From: Rhizobium sp. SL42
GTDB taxonomy: Bacteria; Pseudomonadota; Alphaproteobacteria; Rhizobiales; Rhizobiaceae
DNA length: 64,000 nucleotides
NCBI RefSeq assembly: GCF_021729845.1
Contig: NZ_CP063397.1
Location: 882,001 to 946,000 of the forward strand
Reading direction: 5' to 3'
Under the pieces are notes generated by a model. It made no database searches, was not told where the DNA came from, and worked only from the letters and a program-made list of their open reading frames with translations. The position numbers were made by a program, and so were the translations under genes. Each line of letters starts with the position of its first letter. Position 1 is the first letter of the stretch. Below, one piece after another: positions 54,259-63,968 of the stretch.

Positions 54259-55263
54259 TCATGTGTCCGGCCGCCGGTCGCGGCGAAACTGGCTGGGCGG
54301 TGCAGCGTGATGCTCCGACCAGACCCGCCGCAAATGCCGTGTCGAGGAAAACCCGGCCCGCTCGGCGACGCTTTCCATGTCGAACCGGCTCTGGGACAAC
54401 AGGTCATGCGCCAGCGCCACCCGGATGGTGTTGATATAGGCGGTGACCGGCAGGCCGGTATGCTCGCGAAACAGCCTTGTCATGTGTCGCTCGCTGAGCG
54501 CTGCCAGGCGTGACAACTCACCAAGGCTCCAGTCGCGCGCAGGGTCTGCCATGATCGCATCCTGCATCCGGTGGATCGCCGGATGGATGTGGTTGCGGCC
54601 GGACAGCCAGGGCGAAAGCTGCGGGTCGGAACCGCTGCGACGCAGATAGATCACCATCTTGCGCGCCACCGCCAGCGCCACTTGTGCCGAGGTCAGTTTT
54701 GCGACGATATGCAGCATCAGGTCGATGCCGGTCGAGATGCCGGCGCTTGAGAAGCGGTTGCGATCCTCGACATAGAGCCGGTTTTCCAGCACGTTGGCGG
54801 TCGGCGCCAGCGCCTTCAACTCATCGATGCATTCGGCATGGGTGGTACAGGCATGGGCTTCCATCAGACCGGCGGCACCGGCAAGCAGGGCACCGGAGCA
54901 GATCGTCACCAGTCGCGTCTCCGCGGTCACGGCACGCCGAAGCCACCCGCTGAGCCCGAGGAGTTCACCGTCCGCGACTAGGGACTGTTCGCCGACCGCA
55001 AGGCTACCGGAAATCACCAGCATGGCATTCGCCGGCAATTGCGCGGGCAGCGGCTGCAGGCCATCCAGCGTCAGGCCGATCGATGTGTGCTGTCGCGCAT
55101 GGGTGGAGATATAGCGGTAGTCGAAGCAGACGGCGCTCTGCTCGCTATTGGCATAGCGAAGCACCTCCAGCGGCCCCGCGATATCGATCAGCAGGGCCGC
55201 CGGCGGGACCAGGATGTAGACCGGCACGATCTCCGGCGCGGACGGGTTCTTCCGTTCGATCAA
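54259..55263 (-). CDS. GlxA-type AraC regulator with DJ-1/PfpI domain
   Basis: 334 residues. The N-terminal half is a DJ-1/PfpI-like domain (VYILVPPAALLIDIAGPLEVLRYAN ... LVTICSGALLAGAAGL with the elbow cysteine), the C-terminal half is an AraC two-HTH domain (WSLGELSRLAALSERHMTRLFREHTG ... MESVAERAGFSSTRHLRRVW). GlxA-type regulators often control amino-acid or amine catabolism. The start is TTG 55263, preceded by AAGGA, and overlaps the isochorismatase stop (TTGA), so the two are coupled. It probably senses a metabolite of the adjacent hydrolase. Confidence 0.85.
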   Translation of the reverse strand: MIERKNPSAPEIVPVYILVPPAALLIDIAGPLEVLRYANSEQSAVCFDYRYISTHARQHTSIGLTLDGLQPLPAQLPANAMLVISGSLAVGEQSLVADGELLGLSGWLRRAVTAETRLVTICSGALLAGAAGLMEAHACTTHAECIDELKALAPTANVLENRLYVEDRNRFSSAGISTGIDLMLHIVAKLTSAQVALAVARKMVIYLRRSGSDPQLSPWLSGRNHIHPAIHRMQDAIMADPARDWSLGELSRLAALSERHMTRLFREHTGLPVTAYINTIRVALAHDLLSQSRFDMESVAERAGFSSTRHLRRVWSEHHAAPPSQFRRDRRPDT

Positions 55264-55820
55264 GCCGCTTTCCTTGCCGTGTCGAGCGCGTCTTCGACGG
55301 TTGCGATGCGGGCGAAACGGCCGGCCAGCACCAGTTCGGTGCGCATGCGGATCTCGGCCGGCGAGAAGCGGATGCCAGACGCATGCGTCATCGCGAAGGT
55401 CAGCGTGGCCTCGGTGACGAAGTCGACGCCGTATCCGGTATCGGCCGCGTGCCGCGTCGTGGTCTCGCAGCACTGTTCGGTGCGAATGCCGGAGACGATC
55501 AGGCGACTGATGCCGTTCGCCTTCAGCCAGTCCTCGAGGCCTGTGCCGACCAGCGCCGAATGCACGGACTTGTGGAATGTGATGTCCGGCTTGATCTCGA
55601 GCTCGGCAAGCGTGGTGACGAAACCGCTGTCGAGCGTGAACGGCGCGTCGCTGTCGACATGGAAGATCTGGATGATCGGTATGCCGGCAGTCTTGGCGCC
55701 GTCGATCAGCGCCTGCTGTTTCTCGACATAGGCGGCCAGATCATCCGTCGTCCAGAATGCGCATTGGCGAAAGGATTCCTGGACATCGATCACGATCAGT
55801 GCGGTTTTCTCTGCGGACAT
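55260..55820 (-). CDS. isochorismatase-like cysteine hydrolase
   Basis: 186 residues of the isochorismatase-like fold. The catalytic triad is visible: Asp12 in LIVIDVQ, Lys84 in DITFHKSVHSA and Cys117 in GIRTEQCCETT. Such enzymes hydrolyse nicotinamide, N-carbamoyl compounds or related amides. CTGGAGAG precedes ATG. It is coupled to the GlxA-type regulator gene that follows and likely regulated by it. Confidence 0.88.
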   Translation of the reverse strand: MSAEKTALIVIDVQESFRQCAFWTTDDLAAYVEKQQALIDGAKTAGIPIIQIFHVDSDAPFTLDSGFVTTLAELEIKPDITFHKSVHSALVGTGLEDWLKANGISRLIVSGIRTEQCCETTTRHAADTGYGVDFVTEATLTFAMTHASGIRFSPAEIRMRTELVLAGRFARIATVEDALDTARKAA

Positions 55821-56014
55821 TTCAGGCTCTCCAGTGTTTTCAACGATAGCCGAAATTATCCAGTCTGGAGAGCAGAAAAAGCAGGCGGTCGGACGAAGAC
55901 AGGACATTTTCGGCCAACATGGTGCGCGGGCATGGAGCGGCACGTGCCGCGAGCCGGATTGCGCCGCTCAAGAACCTCGCCTAATGTCCGGCCGATATTT
56001 TCAGGGAGGAAATC

Positions 56015-57001
56015 ATGTTGCGTTTCGGAATTATGTCGACGGCCAAGATCGGCCGCGAGCTTGTCGTGCCCGCCATCCAGGATGCGGAAAATGCCGTGGT
56101 CACGGCGATTGCCAGCCGCGATCTGGCAAAGGCCCGCGCCATGGCCGACCGCTTTTCCGTGCCGCATGCCTTCGGCTCCTACGAGGAGATGCTGGCCTCC
56201 GACGTGATCGATGCCGTCTACATTCCGCTACCGACCTCGCAGCATGTCGAATGGTCGATCAAGGCCGCCAATGCCGGCAAGCATGTACTGTGCGAAAAGC
56301 CGATTGCGCTGAAGGCCGACCAGATCGACGCCATCATCGAAGCCCGTGATCGCAACAAGGTTGTCGTCTCCGAAGCCTTCATGGTCACCTATACGCCGGT
56401 CTGGCACAAGGTCCGCGAACTGCTGGCTGCGGGCGCGATCGGGCAGTTGAAGATGGTCCAGGGGTCGTTCACCTATTTCAACCGCGATCCCGGCAACATG
56501 CGCAACATTCCCGAACTCGGCGGCGGCGCGCTGCCGGATATCGGCGTCTATCCGACGATCACCACGCGGTTTGTCACCGGCAAGGAGCCACAGCGCATCC
56601 AGGCGACGATCGAGCGCGACCCGCAATTCGGCACCGATATCTATTCGAGCGTTAAGGCAGATTTCGGCGATTTCGAACTGAATTTCTATATCTCGACCCA
56701 GATGGCCAACCGGCAGCTGATGGTCTTCCACGGCACCGAAGGCTTCATCGAGGTGAAATCGCCGTTCAACGCCGATCGCTGGGGCGCCGAAGAGGTCGAG
56801 CTGACCAATCGCAGCCATGACGGCTCGCAGATCTTCCGCTTCCCCGACAGCCGCCAGTACAAGCTTGAGACCGAGGCTTTTGCACGTGCTGTTGCCGGGA
56901 CAAAGGGCGAGGTGGTGACGCTAGAGAACTCCAAGGCCAACCAGCGCTTCATCGATGCGATCTATCGGGCGGCGGCCAAGGACGGCTGGGAGACCGTCTG
57001 A
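56015..57001 (+). CDS. Gfo/Idh/MocA family oxidoreductase
   Basis: 328 residues. The Rossmann domain at the N-terminus starts [13 protein letters not shown], followed by [17 protein letters not shown]; the catalytic EKPIA motif appears in [14 protein letters not shown] and the C-terminal substrate domain contains [13 protein letters not shown]. It would use NAD(P) on a sugar, inositol or dihydrodiol-like substrate. AGGAGGAAAT lies directly before ATG. No sugar operon is adjacent. Confidence 0.9.
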   Translation: MLRFGIMSTAKIGRELVVPAIQDAENAVVTAIASRDLAKARAMADRFSVPHAFGSYEEMLASDVIDAVYIPLPTSQHVEWSIKAANAGKHVLCEKPIALKADQIDAIIEARDRNKVVVSEAFMVTYTPVWHKVRELLAAGAIGQLKMVQGSFTYFNRDPGNMRNIPELGGGALPDIGVYPTITTRFVTGKEPQRIQATIERDPQFGTDIYSSVKADFGDFELNFYISTQMANRQLMVFHGTEGFIEVKSPFNADRWGAEEVELTNRSHDGSQIFRFPDSRQYKLETEAFARAVAGTKGEVVTLENSKANQRFIDAIYRAAAKDGWETV

Positions 57002-57024
57002 CATGAACCGGCTATCGGATTGGT

Positions 57025-57399
57025 CTACCGGCGGAAGACGAAGCGCGAATAGCCGAAGAAGCTGAACAGCATGGCGGCGATGGAGGCAAAGACCAGCGCC
57101 GCATAGGGACTGAGCAGCGGTGCCATGATCAAAAGCCCGGCATAGATGCCGTAGTTGACCAGTGATGTGATCACCGCGATCACCCCGTAGCGGAAGCCCT
57201 CGACCACGACCGATCGCTTCGAGGCGCCGAAGGTGAAGCTGCGGTTGAGCAGCCAGGTCGCCGTCATCGCGAGCATGATCGCGATGACACGTGCGCTGAG
57301 TGGTCCGAGGGGCGTGAAGGACAGAAGCAGCCACAGCGTGCCGGCATCGACCACGAAACCGGTCGCGCCCACGATGACGAAGCGGATGAATTTTTTCAT
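57025..57399 (-). CDS. GtrA family membrane protein
   Basis: 124 residues with four predicted helices, starting FIRFVIVGATGFVVDAGTLWLLL and containing the ATWLLNRSFTFG motif of GtrA proteins. GtrA is thought to flip undecaprenyl-phosphate-linked sugars across the inner membrane. Its ATG overlaps the end of the upstream GtrB-like gene by 4 bases (ATGA), so it is coupled to it. It ends a two-gene leftward operon. Confidence 0.92.
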   Translation of the reverse strand: MKKFIRFVIVGATGFVVDAGTLWLLLSFTPLGPLSARVIAIMLAMTATWLLNRSFTFGASKRSVVVEGFRYGVIAVITSLVNYGIYAGLLIMAPLLSPYAALVFASIAAMLFSFFGYSRFVFRR

Positions 57400-58418
57400 G
57401 CGGCTTTCGAGGTGCGTTTGCCGGTCGCGGCGGCTTTGGCAGCCGTCGGCTTGCTCGCCGCCATCTTGTCGCCCTCGGGTCGCTGCAACGCCGGCAGGTT
57501 CATGTAGTGGATGCGCAGCTGTTCGGCCCGCGACCGGGCAACCGAGTCGAGGATCAGCGCTGCGGTGAAGCTGAGGAAGGACATCATCATCAGCGCCATG
57601 GCGGCAATCCAGGTCGGCATGCGCGACACCAGGCCGGTGGTGAAGAACTCGTAGAGCACAGGTGCCATGAAGCCGAGGCTCATGCCCATCAGGCCAGCGC
57701 TGATCAGGCCGAAAAAGGCAAACGGCCTTGTCTCCTTCATCAGCATGGCAAACATCCAGAGGATCCTTGCGCCGTCCTTGAAGGTCGACAGCTTGGAATG
57801 CGAGCCCTCAGGCCGGCGGCCGTAATCCAGTTCCAGCTCGCAGACCGGCAGTTTCAGCCGCGAGGCATGCACCGACATTTCCGTTTCGATCTCGAAGCCG
57901 CCGGACACGGCCGGGAAGCTTTTCACATAGCGACGCGAAAACGCCCGGTAGCCGGACAGGATATCGGTGAAATCGTTGCCGAACAGCAGGCGGTAGAGCG
58001 TGTTGAACAGCCGGTTGCCGAAGGCATGGCCCTGCCGCCCCGCATCGTCATGCACGCCGCGACGGGTGCCGACAACCATGTCGGCGCGTTCGGTCATCAG
58101 CGTGCGGATCAGTTCTTCGGCATCCTGCGGCGCATAGGTGCCGTCGCCATCGGCCATCACATAGATGTCAGCGTCGATATCGCAGAACATCCGGCGCACG
58201 ACATGGCCCTTTCCCTGGCGGCGCTCGCGAACGACGGTCGCGCCGGCCAGCATGGCAGTCAGCGCCGTGCCGTCGGTGGAATTGTTGTCATAGACGAAGA
58301 TCCGGGCCTGCGGCAGGGCGGCGCGGAAATCGCGCACGACGTCGCCGATCGTCGCCGCCTCGTTGTAGCAGGGCAGCAAGACGGCAATGTCGGGATAGGC
58401 GGAGGCCGAACCACTCAT
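57396..58418 (-). CDS. GtrB-like polyprenyl-phosphate glycosyltransferase (GT2)
   Basis: 340 residues. A GT-A domain (about 10-240: IAVLLPCYNEAATIGDV, VYDNNSTDGT, VMADGDGTYAPQD, with a DILSGYRAFSRRYV acceptor segment) is followed by two membrane helices (about 250-275 and 285-310). This is the GtrB/dolichol-phosphate-mannose-synthase arrangement, making undecaprenyl-phosphate-linked sugars. A basic tail (SKPTAAKAAATGKRTSKAA) ends the protein. It is the first gene of the operon with GtrA. Confidence 0.92.
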   Translation of the reverse strand: MSGSASAYPDIAVLLPCYNEAATIGDVVRDFRAALPQARIFVYDNNSTDGTALTAMLAGATVVRERRQGKGHVVRRMFCDIDADIYVMADGDGTYAPQDAEELIRTLMTERADMVVGTRRGVHDDAGRQGHAFGNRLFNTLYRLLFGNDFTDILSGYRAFSRRYVKSFPAVSGGFEIETEMSVHASRLKLPVCELELDYGRRPEGSHSKLSTFKDGARILWMFAMLMKETRPFAFFGLISAGLMGMSLGFMAPVLYEFFTTGLVSRMPTWIAAMALMMMSFLSFTAALILDSVARSRAEQLRIHYMNLPALQRPEGDKMAASKPTAAKAAATGKRTSKAA

Positions 58419-58561
58419 CGATAGCGTACCTGTTGAAAGCTCTTGCAGCCCTCAAGACCGCACCGGCTTTACTATTTCTTGAGAAGGTTAAGGCTAGGTT
58501 TCGCCAGACTTGTCTCCTGGACTATTTTGCCTACCGGCTGCGAAACGCCGCCTTCTTGAGG

Positions 58562-60409
58562 ATGAAACGATTGACGGCAGCATCTTCCTCATCCGTCCTG
58601 CCCGCGAGACGCCGCTTGCAGCGCCTGCCGGCTGCCGTTGCCTTCTATTCGATCCTGACGATTCTCATCCTGGCAGGTCTCAACCTGCCGGGTGCGCGTG
58701 ACTATGTCGGTGTCGACAATGACGACGTGATGCGCCTTGTCCAGGTACGCGATTTCCTCGGCGGCCAGTCCTGGTTCGACCTGATGCAATACCGCCTTGG
58801 GTTGCCGGGCGGCACGCTGATGCATTGGTCGCGGATCATCGATCTGCCGATCGCGGCGCTGATCAAGGTGTTTTCCCTGATACTGCCAAGCGAGCGCGCC
58901 GAGGCTCTGGCGCTGTTGGTCTGGCCATTTTTCCTCGTCATCCCGCTCATGACGGCGATCGCCGTTGCGGCGCGCAGGCTCGGCGACGCCGTGGTCATGC
59001 ATATCGCCCTGATGCTCGCAGCCGTCTTCGTCGTTACGGGAAACCGCTTCCTCCCGGGTGCGATCGATCACCACAATGTCCAACTGGTCCTGGTCGCCAC
59101 CATCGCCGCCTGCCTGCTGGATCCTGGCCGCGGGGCGGCAAGCTTTGCCGGCGCCGGCCTCGCCTGTGCCCTGGCAATCGCCATCGGCGCCGAGACCACC
59201 CCGCTGATTGCCGTTGTCTGTGTCGTGGTGGCGCTTCTGTGGACACTTGAAGGAACGGCATCCAGAACGGCCGCAAGGGCGTTCTCGCTATCGCTTCTGC
59301 TCTCGATCTCGGCGCTCTTTCTGGCGACCGTGCCATCTGCGCATTATCGCCTCGTCACCTGCGACAGCCTGTCGATCGGCTACTACGCGATCATTGCCGC
59401 TGGCGCTGGCGCGCTGTTCGTCGCAACCTACCTGCCCGCCCGCCTTGGCCTGGCCGGGCGAAGCGCGGCGCTGGTGACCATTGGCGCGCTGGTGCTGCTC
59501 TCGGCACTTGCCGTCGCGCCGCAATGCCTGCAGAATCCGCTGAACGAACTGGATCCACTGCTGCAGACGATGTGGCTTGACGGTGTCCTGGAGGCCCAGT
59601 CCTTCCTGCGCTGGCTGGAGGTGGAGCCTGCGAGCTTTGGCGGTTTCTACGCCGTGCCCGTCTTTGCCCTCGCCGTCTGCCTGTTCCGGGTAATGCGCGG
59701 CGATAATGTGCGCAGCCATGCCATTCTCTTTGCCCTGCTGTTGATCAGCTTTGTCATCGCACTGGTCCAGGTACGCGGCGCTGCATTTGCAAACCTGCTC
59801 GCCATTTTGCCGGTGGCGCTCCTGATCGCCGAGCTTCGGCGCAATTCCAATGCCGAGCCCGACAATATCGGTGCCGGTTTCTTCTTCGTTGTCGTGGCGC
59901 TGCTTTCGGTTCCCAGCGTCTGGATCCTCAGCGGCGTCTTCATCGTCGAGGGGACGATGGGCATCTCCAACCGGATGCGCTCGCTGGTCGCGGCAGGGTC
60001 GGCGAGCGAGACGGACCCCGGTGCCGCCTGCGAGACGTTGCAGTCCCTGGCGCAGTTGAATGACCTACCGGCAGGCACGGTGGTGGCGCCCTCCGACTAT
60101 GGTGCGGACATTCTCCGGATCACGCCGCATCGCGTGTTGAGCGGCCCCTATCACCGCAACCAGGGTGGCATGCTGACCGAACTGCATATCGGCCTTGCCG
60201 AGCCCGCGGAGGCGGCAGCCTTCCTGCGCGGGTCCAAATCGACGATCCTTGCCTTCTGCCCGACCAATGTGCAGACCGAGAAAATCGCCGGCATGAAGCC
60301 GGACGGGCTCTATGCCGCAATCACTGCGGGCAAGGTTCCCGACTACCTGCAGCCATTGCCGCAGGATCCGCAGTCCGGTCTGACCATCTACCGCGTCGTT
60401 CTGCCCTGA
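58562..60409 (+). CDS. GT-C integral membrane glycosyltransferase (STT3/GtrC-like)
   Basis: About 615 residues. Roughly 11-12 hydrophobic helices, with an early extracytoplasmic loop GVDNDDVMRLVQVRDFLGG (DD motif of GT-C enzymes) and a C-terminal soluble domain containing PSDYGADILRITPHRVL, reminiscent of the DYG motif of STT3-like transferases. In a Gtr-type system it would transfer the lipid-linked sugar made by GtrB and flipped by GtrA to a surface glycan. The start is uncertain: ATG 58562 is chosen, while TTG 58433 would extend it. It is divergent from the GtrB gene. Confidence 0.75.
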   Translation: MKRLTAASSSSVLPARRRLQRLPAAVAFYSILTILILAGLNLPGARDYVGVDNDDVMRLVQVRDFLGGQSWFDLMQYRLGLPGGTLMHWSRIIDLPIAALIKVFSLILPSERAEALALLVWPFFLVIPLMTAIAVAARRLGDAVVMHIALMLAAVFVVTGNRFLPGAIDHHNVQLVLVATIAACLLDPGRGAASFAGAGLACALAIAIGAETTPLIAVVCVVVALLWTLEGTASRTAARAFSLSLLLSISALFLATVPSAHYRLVTCDSLSIGYYAIIAAGAGALFVATYLPARLGLAGRSAALVTIGALVLLSALAVAPQCLQNPLNELDPLLQTMWLDGVLEAQSFLRWLEVEPASFGGFYAVPVFALAVCLFRVMRGDNVRSHAILFALLLISFVIALVQVRGAAFANLLAILPVALLIAELRRNSNAEPDNIGAGFFFVVVALLSVPSVWILSGVFIVEGTMGISNRMRSLVAAGSASETDPGAACETLQSLAQLNDLPAGTVVAPSDYGADILRITPHRVLSGPYHRNQGGMLTELHIGLAEPAEAAAFLRGSKSTILAFCPTNVQTEKIAGMKPDGLYAAITAGKVPDYLQPLPQDPQSGLTIYRVVLP

Positions 60410-60516
60410 TCCCGAAATCGCCTGCGAGCACGGCAGAGAGACAGACGGCAAGGAAATCTGCGCCATGCCGATGTGTCGAGGCTGATCTTCCTGCGCTTTT
60501 GCGATAATCAGGACGC

Positions 60517-62133
60517 ATGAGCAATTTCTTCGCTGACGATTCGCCGAGCAACCTGACCGAGTTCACCGTTTCGGAACTTTCGGGTTCGATCAAGCGCACG
60601 GTCGAGACCGCCTTCGACCATGTGCGGGTGCGTGGCGAAATCTCCGGTTTTCGCGGCCAGCATTCGTCCGGCCATGCCTATTTCTCGCTGAAGGACGACA
60701 AGTCGCGCATCGATGCGGTGATCTGGAAAGGATCGTTTGGCAAGCTGAAATACCGCCCGGAGGAGGGCATGGAGGTGATCGCCACCGGTCGCGTCACCAC
60801 ATTCCCCGGCTCGTCGAAATACCAGATCGTCATCGAGCAGATGGAGCCGGCAGGCGCCGGCGCCCTAATGGCGCTGATCGAGGAGCGCAAGCGACGTTTC
60901 ACGGCCGAAGGGCTTTTCGATCCGGCGACCAAGCAATTGCTGCCCTTCATGCCGAAGGTGATTGGCGTGATCACCTCGCCGACCGGCGCCGTCATCCGCG
61001 ATATCCTCCATCGCATTTCCGACCGCTTCCCGGTTCATGTGATCGTCTGGCCGGTCAAGGTCCAGGGCGAGGGGTCCGGCGACGAAGTGGCCAATGCCAT
61101 CATCGGTTTCAACGCGATCGAGCCCGGTGGGCCGGTCGCACGGCCCGACCTCCTCATCGTGGCGCGCGGTGGCGGCAGCCTTGAGGATCTGTGGAGCTTC
61201 AACGACGAGGCCGTGGTTCGAGCCGCTGCCGCAAGCGATATTCCGCTGATCTCGGCCGTCGGCCATGAGACCGACTGGACGCTGATCGACTATGCGGCGG
61301 ATGTGCGCGCGCCGACGCCGACCGGGGCTGCGGAAATGGCCGTGCCGGTGAAAGCCGACCTGGAAGCCCAGATCGCGACGCTCGCTGCCCGTCTTTCGGG
61401 CGCGATCAACCGCCAGATGGACTATCGCCGCCAGGGCCTTCGCGCACTTGCCAGGGCCCTGCCGTCGCTCGACCAGTTGCTGGCGCTGCCGCGTCGCCGT
61501 TTCGACGAGGCGGCTGGCGGACTGGGCCGCAGCCTGGAACTCAACACGATGAACAAGCGGCGCAGCTTCGAGCGCGCGGCAGCCAGGCTCTCACCCGACA
61601 TGCTGGCGCGGCGCCTCGTCGAGCGCCGGCAAAGGCTGAGCGAGCAGGCGACCCGGGCGGAGCGGATCATTGAACGCCTGGTCGAGCGTAGCAAGGCGCG
61701 ATTAGGGCGTTTCGATGCAACGCTGACGGCGGTGCCGGCGCGGTTGCAGGCGCTGACCGCCCGCGCGAAAGACCGGCTGGAAAGCCTTGGACGGCGCGCC
61801 GATAGCGCCGTCATCCATGACCTGCGCCGCGCCCGAACGCTTGTAGTGGCCCAGGACCGGATGCTGCATTCTCTGTCCTACAAGAATGTGCTCCAGCGCG
61901 GCTATGCGGTGATCCGCGACGAGCGTGACCGCCCGGTCTCGCGGGCCGCAGCGCTTGGCGCATCGCAATCCGTCGCGATCGAGTTTGCCGATGGTCGCAT
62001 AGCGGCGGTGATCGGCGAGGGCGCGCCATCACCCGGCACTGCAGATCCGCAGCCGTCGATATCCCGGCCGCAGTCGCCCGCGAAACCGGCACGCAAAGCC
62101 GAGCCGCCGGCCGGCCAGGGCAGCCTGTTCTGA
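60517..62133 (+). CDS. xseA: exodeoxyribonuclease VII large subunit
   Basis: 538 residues. The N-terminal OB domain ([13 protein letters not shown]) and the catalytic core with [37 protein letters not shown] and [27 protein letters not shown] are the conserved XseA signatures. The C-terminus is helical and coiled-coil, ending with an extra Pro/Ala tail. It forms ExoVII with XseB to degrade single-stranded DNA. ATG 60517 follows a short AGGA box. xseB is not adjacent. Confidence 0.96.
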   Translation: MSNFFADDSPSNLTEFTVSELSGSIKRTVETAFDHVRVRGEISGFRGQHSSGHAYFSLKDDKSRIDAVIWKGSFGKLKYRPEEGMEVIATGRVTTFPGSSKYQIVIEQMEPAGAGALMALIEERKRRFTAEGLFDPATKQLLPFMPKVIGVITSPTGAVIRDILHRISDRFPVHVIVWPVKVQGEGSGDEVANAIIGFNAIEPGGPVARPDLLIVARGGGSLEDLWSFNDEAVVRAAAASDIPLISAVGHETDWTLIDYAADVRAPTPTGAAEMAVPVKADLEAQIATLAARLSGAINRQMDYRRQGLRALARALPSLDQLLALPRRRFDEAAGGLGRSLELNTMNKRRSFERAAARLSPDMLARRLVERRQRLSEQATRAERIIERLVERSKARLGRFDATLTAVPARLQALTARAKDRLESLGRRADSAVIHDLRRARTLVVAQDRMLHSLSYKNVLQRGYAVIRDERDRPVSRAAALGASQSVAIEFADGRIAAVIGEGAPSPGTADPQPSISRPQSPAKPARKAEPPAGQGSLF

Positions 62134-62581
62134 CAGCGCCTGGCGCCACTGGTCAGTTCGCAGCGCCAGCTCAAAGGCGCAACTGTCGCAACGGACCCTT
62201 TGTCGGCCGGCACGCCTGCCGGGCATTGCTTCATTGACGATTTGGAGGCGGCCGGCTGAGTATATGACCAGGGAACAGCCGGCCATTTCGGATGGCGACA
62301 TGACCGGATTTGCCGGGTTTGCCAGAAACCGCCGTCGGCCTGTCGTCCTTCCCTTGTCGCTTTGGCTCCTACGCGCTGTCGCGGCTTTGCATGAACGCGG
62401 AGACTGCCTGAAAACGCCGCCGTTTCATTGCCGGGATACCTGTCGGCAGGGATAGGATCTGATATCGGAAAATACATCTTATGATTGTATATCGGACATC
62501 GTCAGATTGGTAATTTTGGCAAAAACCTCGGAATTTCAGGCATCTTGCGAGTGTCGCGACGGAAAAGAGAAAAACCAATGG
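62134..62581. other. gap after xseA without a supported gene
   Basis: About 450 bases with no supported gene. It contains a perfect inverted repeat GGCCGGCTG (62250-62258) and CAGCCGGCC (62276-62284) with a 17-base spacer, possibly a terminator stem for xseA, then an AT-rich rise toward the cold-shock promoter. The remaining sequence shows nothing I can assign. Confidence 0.5.
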
Positions 62582-62610
62582 TTGACATTCTTTAGAAAAG
62601 TCTCTATCTA
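62582..62610 (+). promoter_or_regulatory. promoter of the cold-shock gene
   Basis: TTGACA (62582-62587) and TATCTA (62605-62610) are separated by exactly 17 bases. The transcript would start near 62617, leaving a leader of about 138 nt before the cold-shock ATG at 62755. Long leaders that refold with temperature are typical of csp genes. Confidence 0.75.
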
Positions 62611-62754
62611 TCAATCATCGATATTTGCTTGCTGAGCTTTGGTTACCGCGCATTTAGCAAACGCGCCCTGAACGAACCTTCCTTTCAAAAATCGTTATCA
62701 TCATCCGCAGCGCTCACGCGTTGTGGTCACTTATACGCTATGAAAGGGTTCATC

Positions 62755-62964
62755 ATGACCACTGGCACCGTAAAATGGTTTAATTCCACCAAGGGCTTCG
62801 GCTTCATCCAGCCTGACAACGGCGGCCCGGACGCATTTGTCCACATCTCGGCAGTCGAACGCGCCGGCATGCGCGAAATCGTCGAAGGCCAGAAGATCGG
62901 CTACGACATGGAGCGCGACAACAAGTCGGGCAAGATGTCGGCCTGCAATCTTCAGGCTGCCTGA
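62755..62964 (+). CDS. cold-shock domain protein (CspA-type)
   Basis: 69 residues covering one cold-shock domain: VKWFNSTKGFGFI carries RNP1 (KGFGFI 13-18) and FVHIS (28-32) is RNP2. These proteins bind single-stranded RNA or DNA and melt secondary structure at low temperature. The gene is preceded by a long leader and a strong promoter and followed by a terminator-like hairpin. Rhizobia carry several csp paralogues, so I give no exact symbol. Confidence 0.95.
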   Translation: MTTGTVKWFNSTKGFGFIQPDNGGPDAFVHISAVERAGMREIVEGQKIGYDMERDNKSGKMSACNLQAA

Positions 62965-63027
62965 ATTCGGTTTCTGCTTTCCCTTGACCACGGATGTACT
63001 GGCACTGTCGAGAGCAAGAACCACCGG

Positions 63028-63054
63028 GGTCAGGCACATTGCCTGGCCTTTTTT
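63028..63054 (+). terminator. terminator after the cold-shock gene
   Basis: GGTCAGGCA (63028-63036), loop CAT, TGCCTGGCC (63040-63048), then a run of six T to 63054: a strong rho-independent terminator 64 bases after the stop. It partly separates cspA from the two small genes. Confidence 0.85.
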
Positions 63055-63095
63055 ATTGCCGCTCGCCGACCCGAGCACCCAAGAGGACGACGAGC

Positions 63096-63320
63096 ATGAC
63101 AGAAAACTTCAGCAAACCGCGTCAACAGGCCGAGATTGCCTTCGGCAAGACCCAGTCGCAATTCTTTGCCCGCGAACGCGCGTTCGAAGAACTGGACACG
63201 ATCGTGGTAGCGCGCGAAGAAAAGACCCTGAGGCTGCGCGAGGCCCGTCTTGCCAAGGAATTGCAAGACGCCAGCAGGCCGGCAGCGAGCCCCGTTACGA
63301 AACGTGCCAGAAAGGCCTGA
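63096..63320 (+). CDS. small hypothetical protein downstream of the cold-shock gene
   Basis: 74 residues, highly charged. The sequence MTENFSKPRQQAEIAFGKTQSQF ... EELDTIVVAREEKTLRLREARLAKELQD looks alpha-helical with Arg/Glu pairs; no named family is recognised. An AAGAGGACGACG sequence precedes ATG. Such a short gene next to a cold-shock gene is seen in several rhizobia, but its role is unknown. Confidence 0.65.
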   Translation: MTENFSKPRQQAEIAFGKTQSQFFARERAFEELDTIVVAREEKTLRLREARLAKELQDASRPAASPVTKRARKA

Positions 63321-63355
63321 GAAAGCCGGCATGGCATTCCAACTGGAATAGACAA

Positions 63356-63736
63356 TTGAGAAATATAAAGAATACCGAACTTTCCGACCGCCGCAGCACC
63401 GCTGCCGAAGCAAAGGCCGCTCTCCTTCAGGCCTACCGCGCCGCCAAGGAGGCTGCACAGCCGACCCTCGAAGCCAAGCAGGCCGAGCGCATGGCCGTCG
63501 CAGAAGCCCGCGAAGCGCGCCGCGCTGAACGCGAGCGATTGAAGAACGAAGAACGCGACCGTCTCAAGGCCGAGGCCGCCGAGCGCGAAGCCGCCATGAT
63601 CGCTGCCGCCAATGCCGAAGCAGAGGCACGCGAAGCGGCCGAAGCCAGCCGCATTTCCCGCGTCGTCGAAGACGAAGCCGCGCGTAAGGCCGAACGTGAC
63701 AGGCGTTATGCCAATCGCAAGGCACGGCAGTCCTGA
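63356..63736 (+). CDS. DUF6481-like charged protein
   Basis: About 126 residues, almost entirely Ala/Glu/Arg/Lys helix with likely coiled-coil character (AAEAKAALLQAYRAAKEAAQ ... ERDRLKAEAAEREAAMIAAA). It resembles the DUF6481 family of rhizobial proteins. The only plausible start before the conserved NTELSDRR segment is TTG 63356, with GGAA upstream. It follows the 74-residue gene by 35 bases and is followed by a strong hairpin. Confidence 0.6.
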   Translation: MRNIKNTELSDRRSTAAEAKAALLQAYRAAKEAAQPTLEAKQAERMAVAEAREARRAERERLKNEERDRLKAEAAEREAAMIAAANAEAEAREAAEASRISRVVEDEAARKAERDRRYANRKARQS

Positions 63737-63776
63737 GGCCTGGCTCCAAGATTATCTTGAACACCGTATCTGTCTC

Positions 63777-63801
63777 AAGGCCGGCCTCTCGCCGGCCTTT
63801 T
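63777..63801 (+). terminator. terminator after the DUF6481-like gene
   Basis: AAGGCCGGC (63777-63785), loop CTCTC, GCCGGCCTT (63791-63799) followed by T residues: a perfect 9-bp stem 40 bases after the stop. Confidence 0.8.
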
Positions 63802-63968
63802 CTGCGTCCAGCAGACGGGCAGCCGTGGCGTTCATCGAATTGTGAGCGCATGTGGCCTTACAAACCGGTAACGTAATTCCCATTTCCATGAAACCCGGGA
63901 AACAAAAGCGTGGCAGATTGCGTCAGGCCGCTTGCGCGGTACCGCCGGTACGTGATGGAGATTTGACT

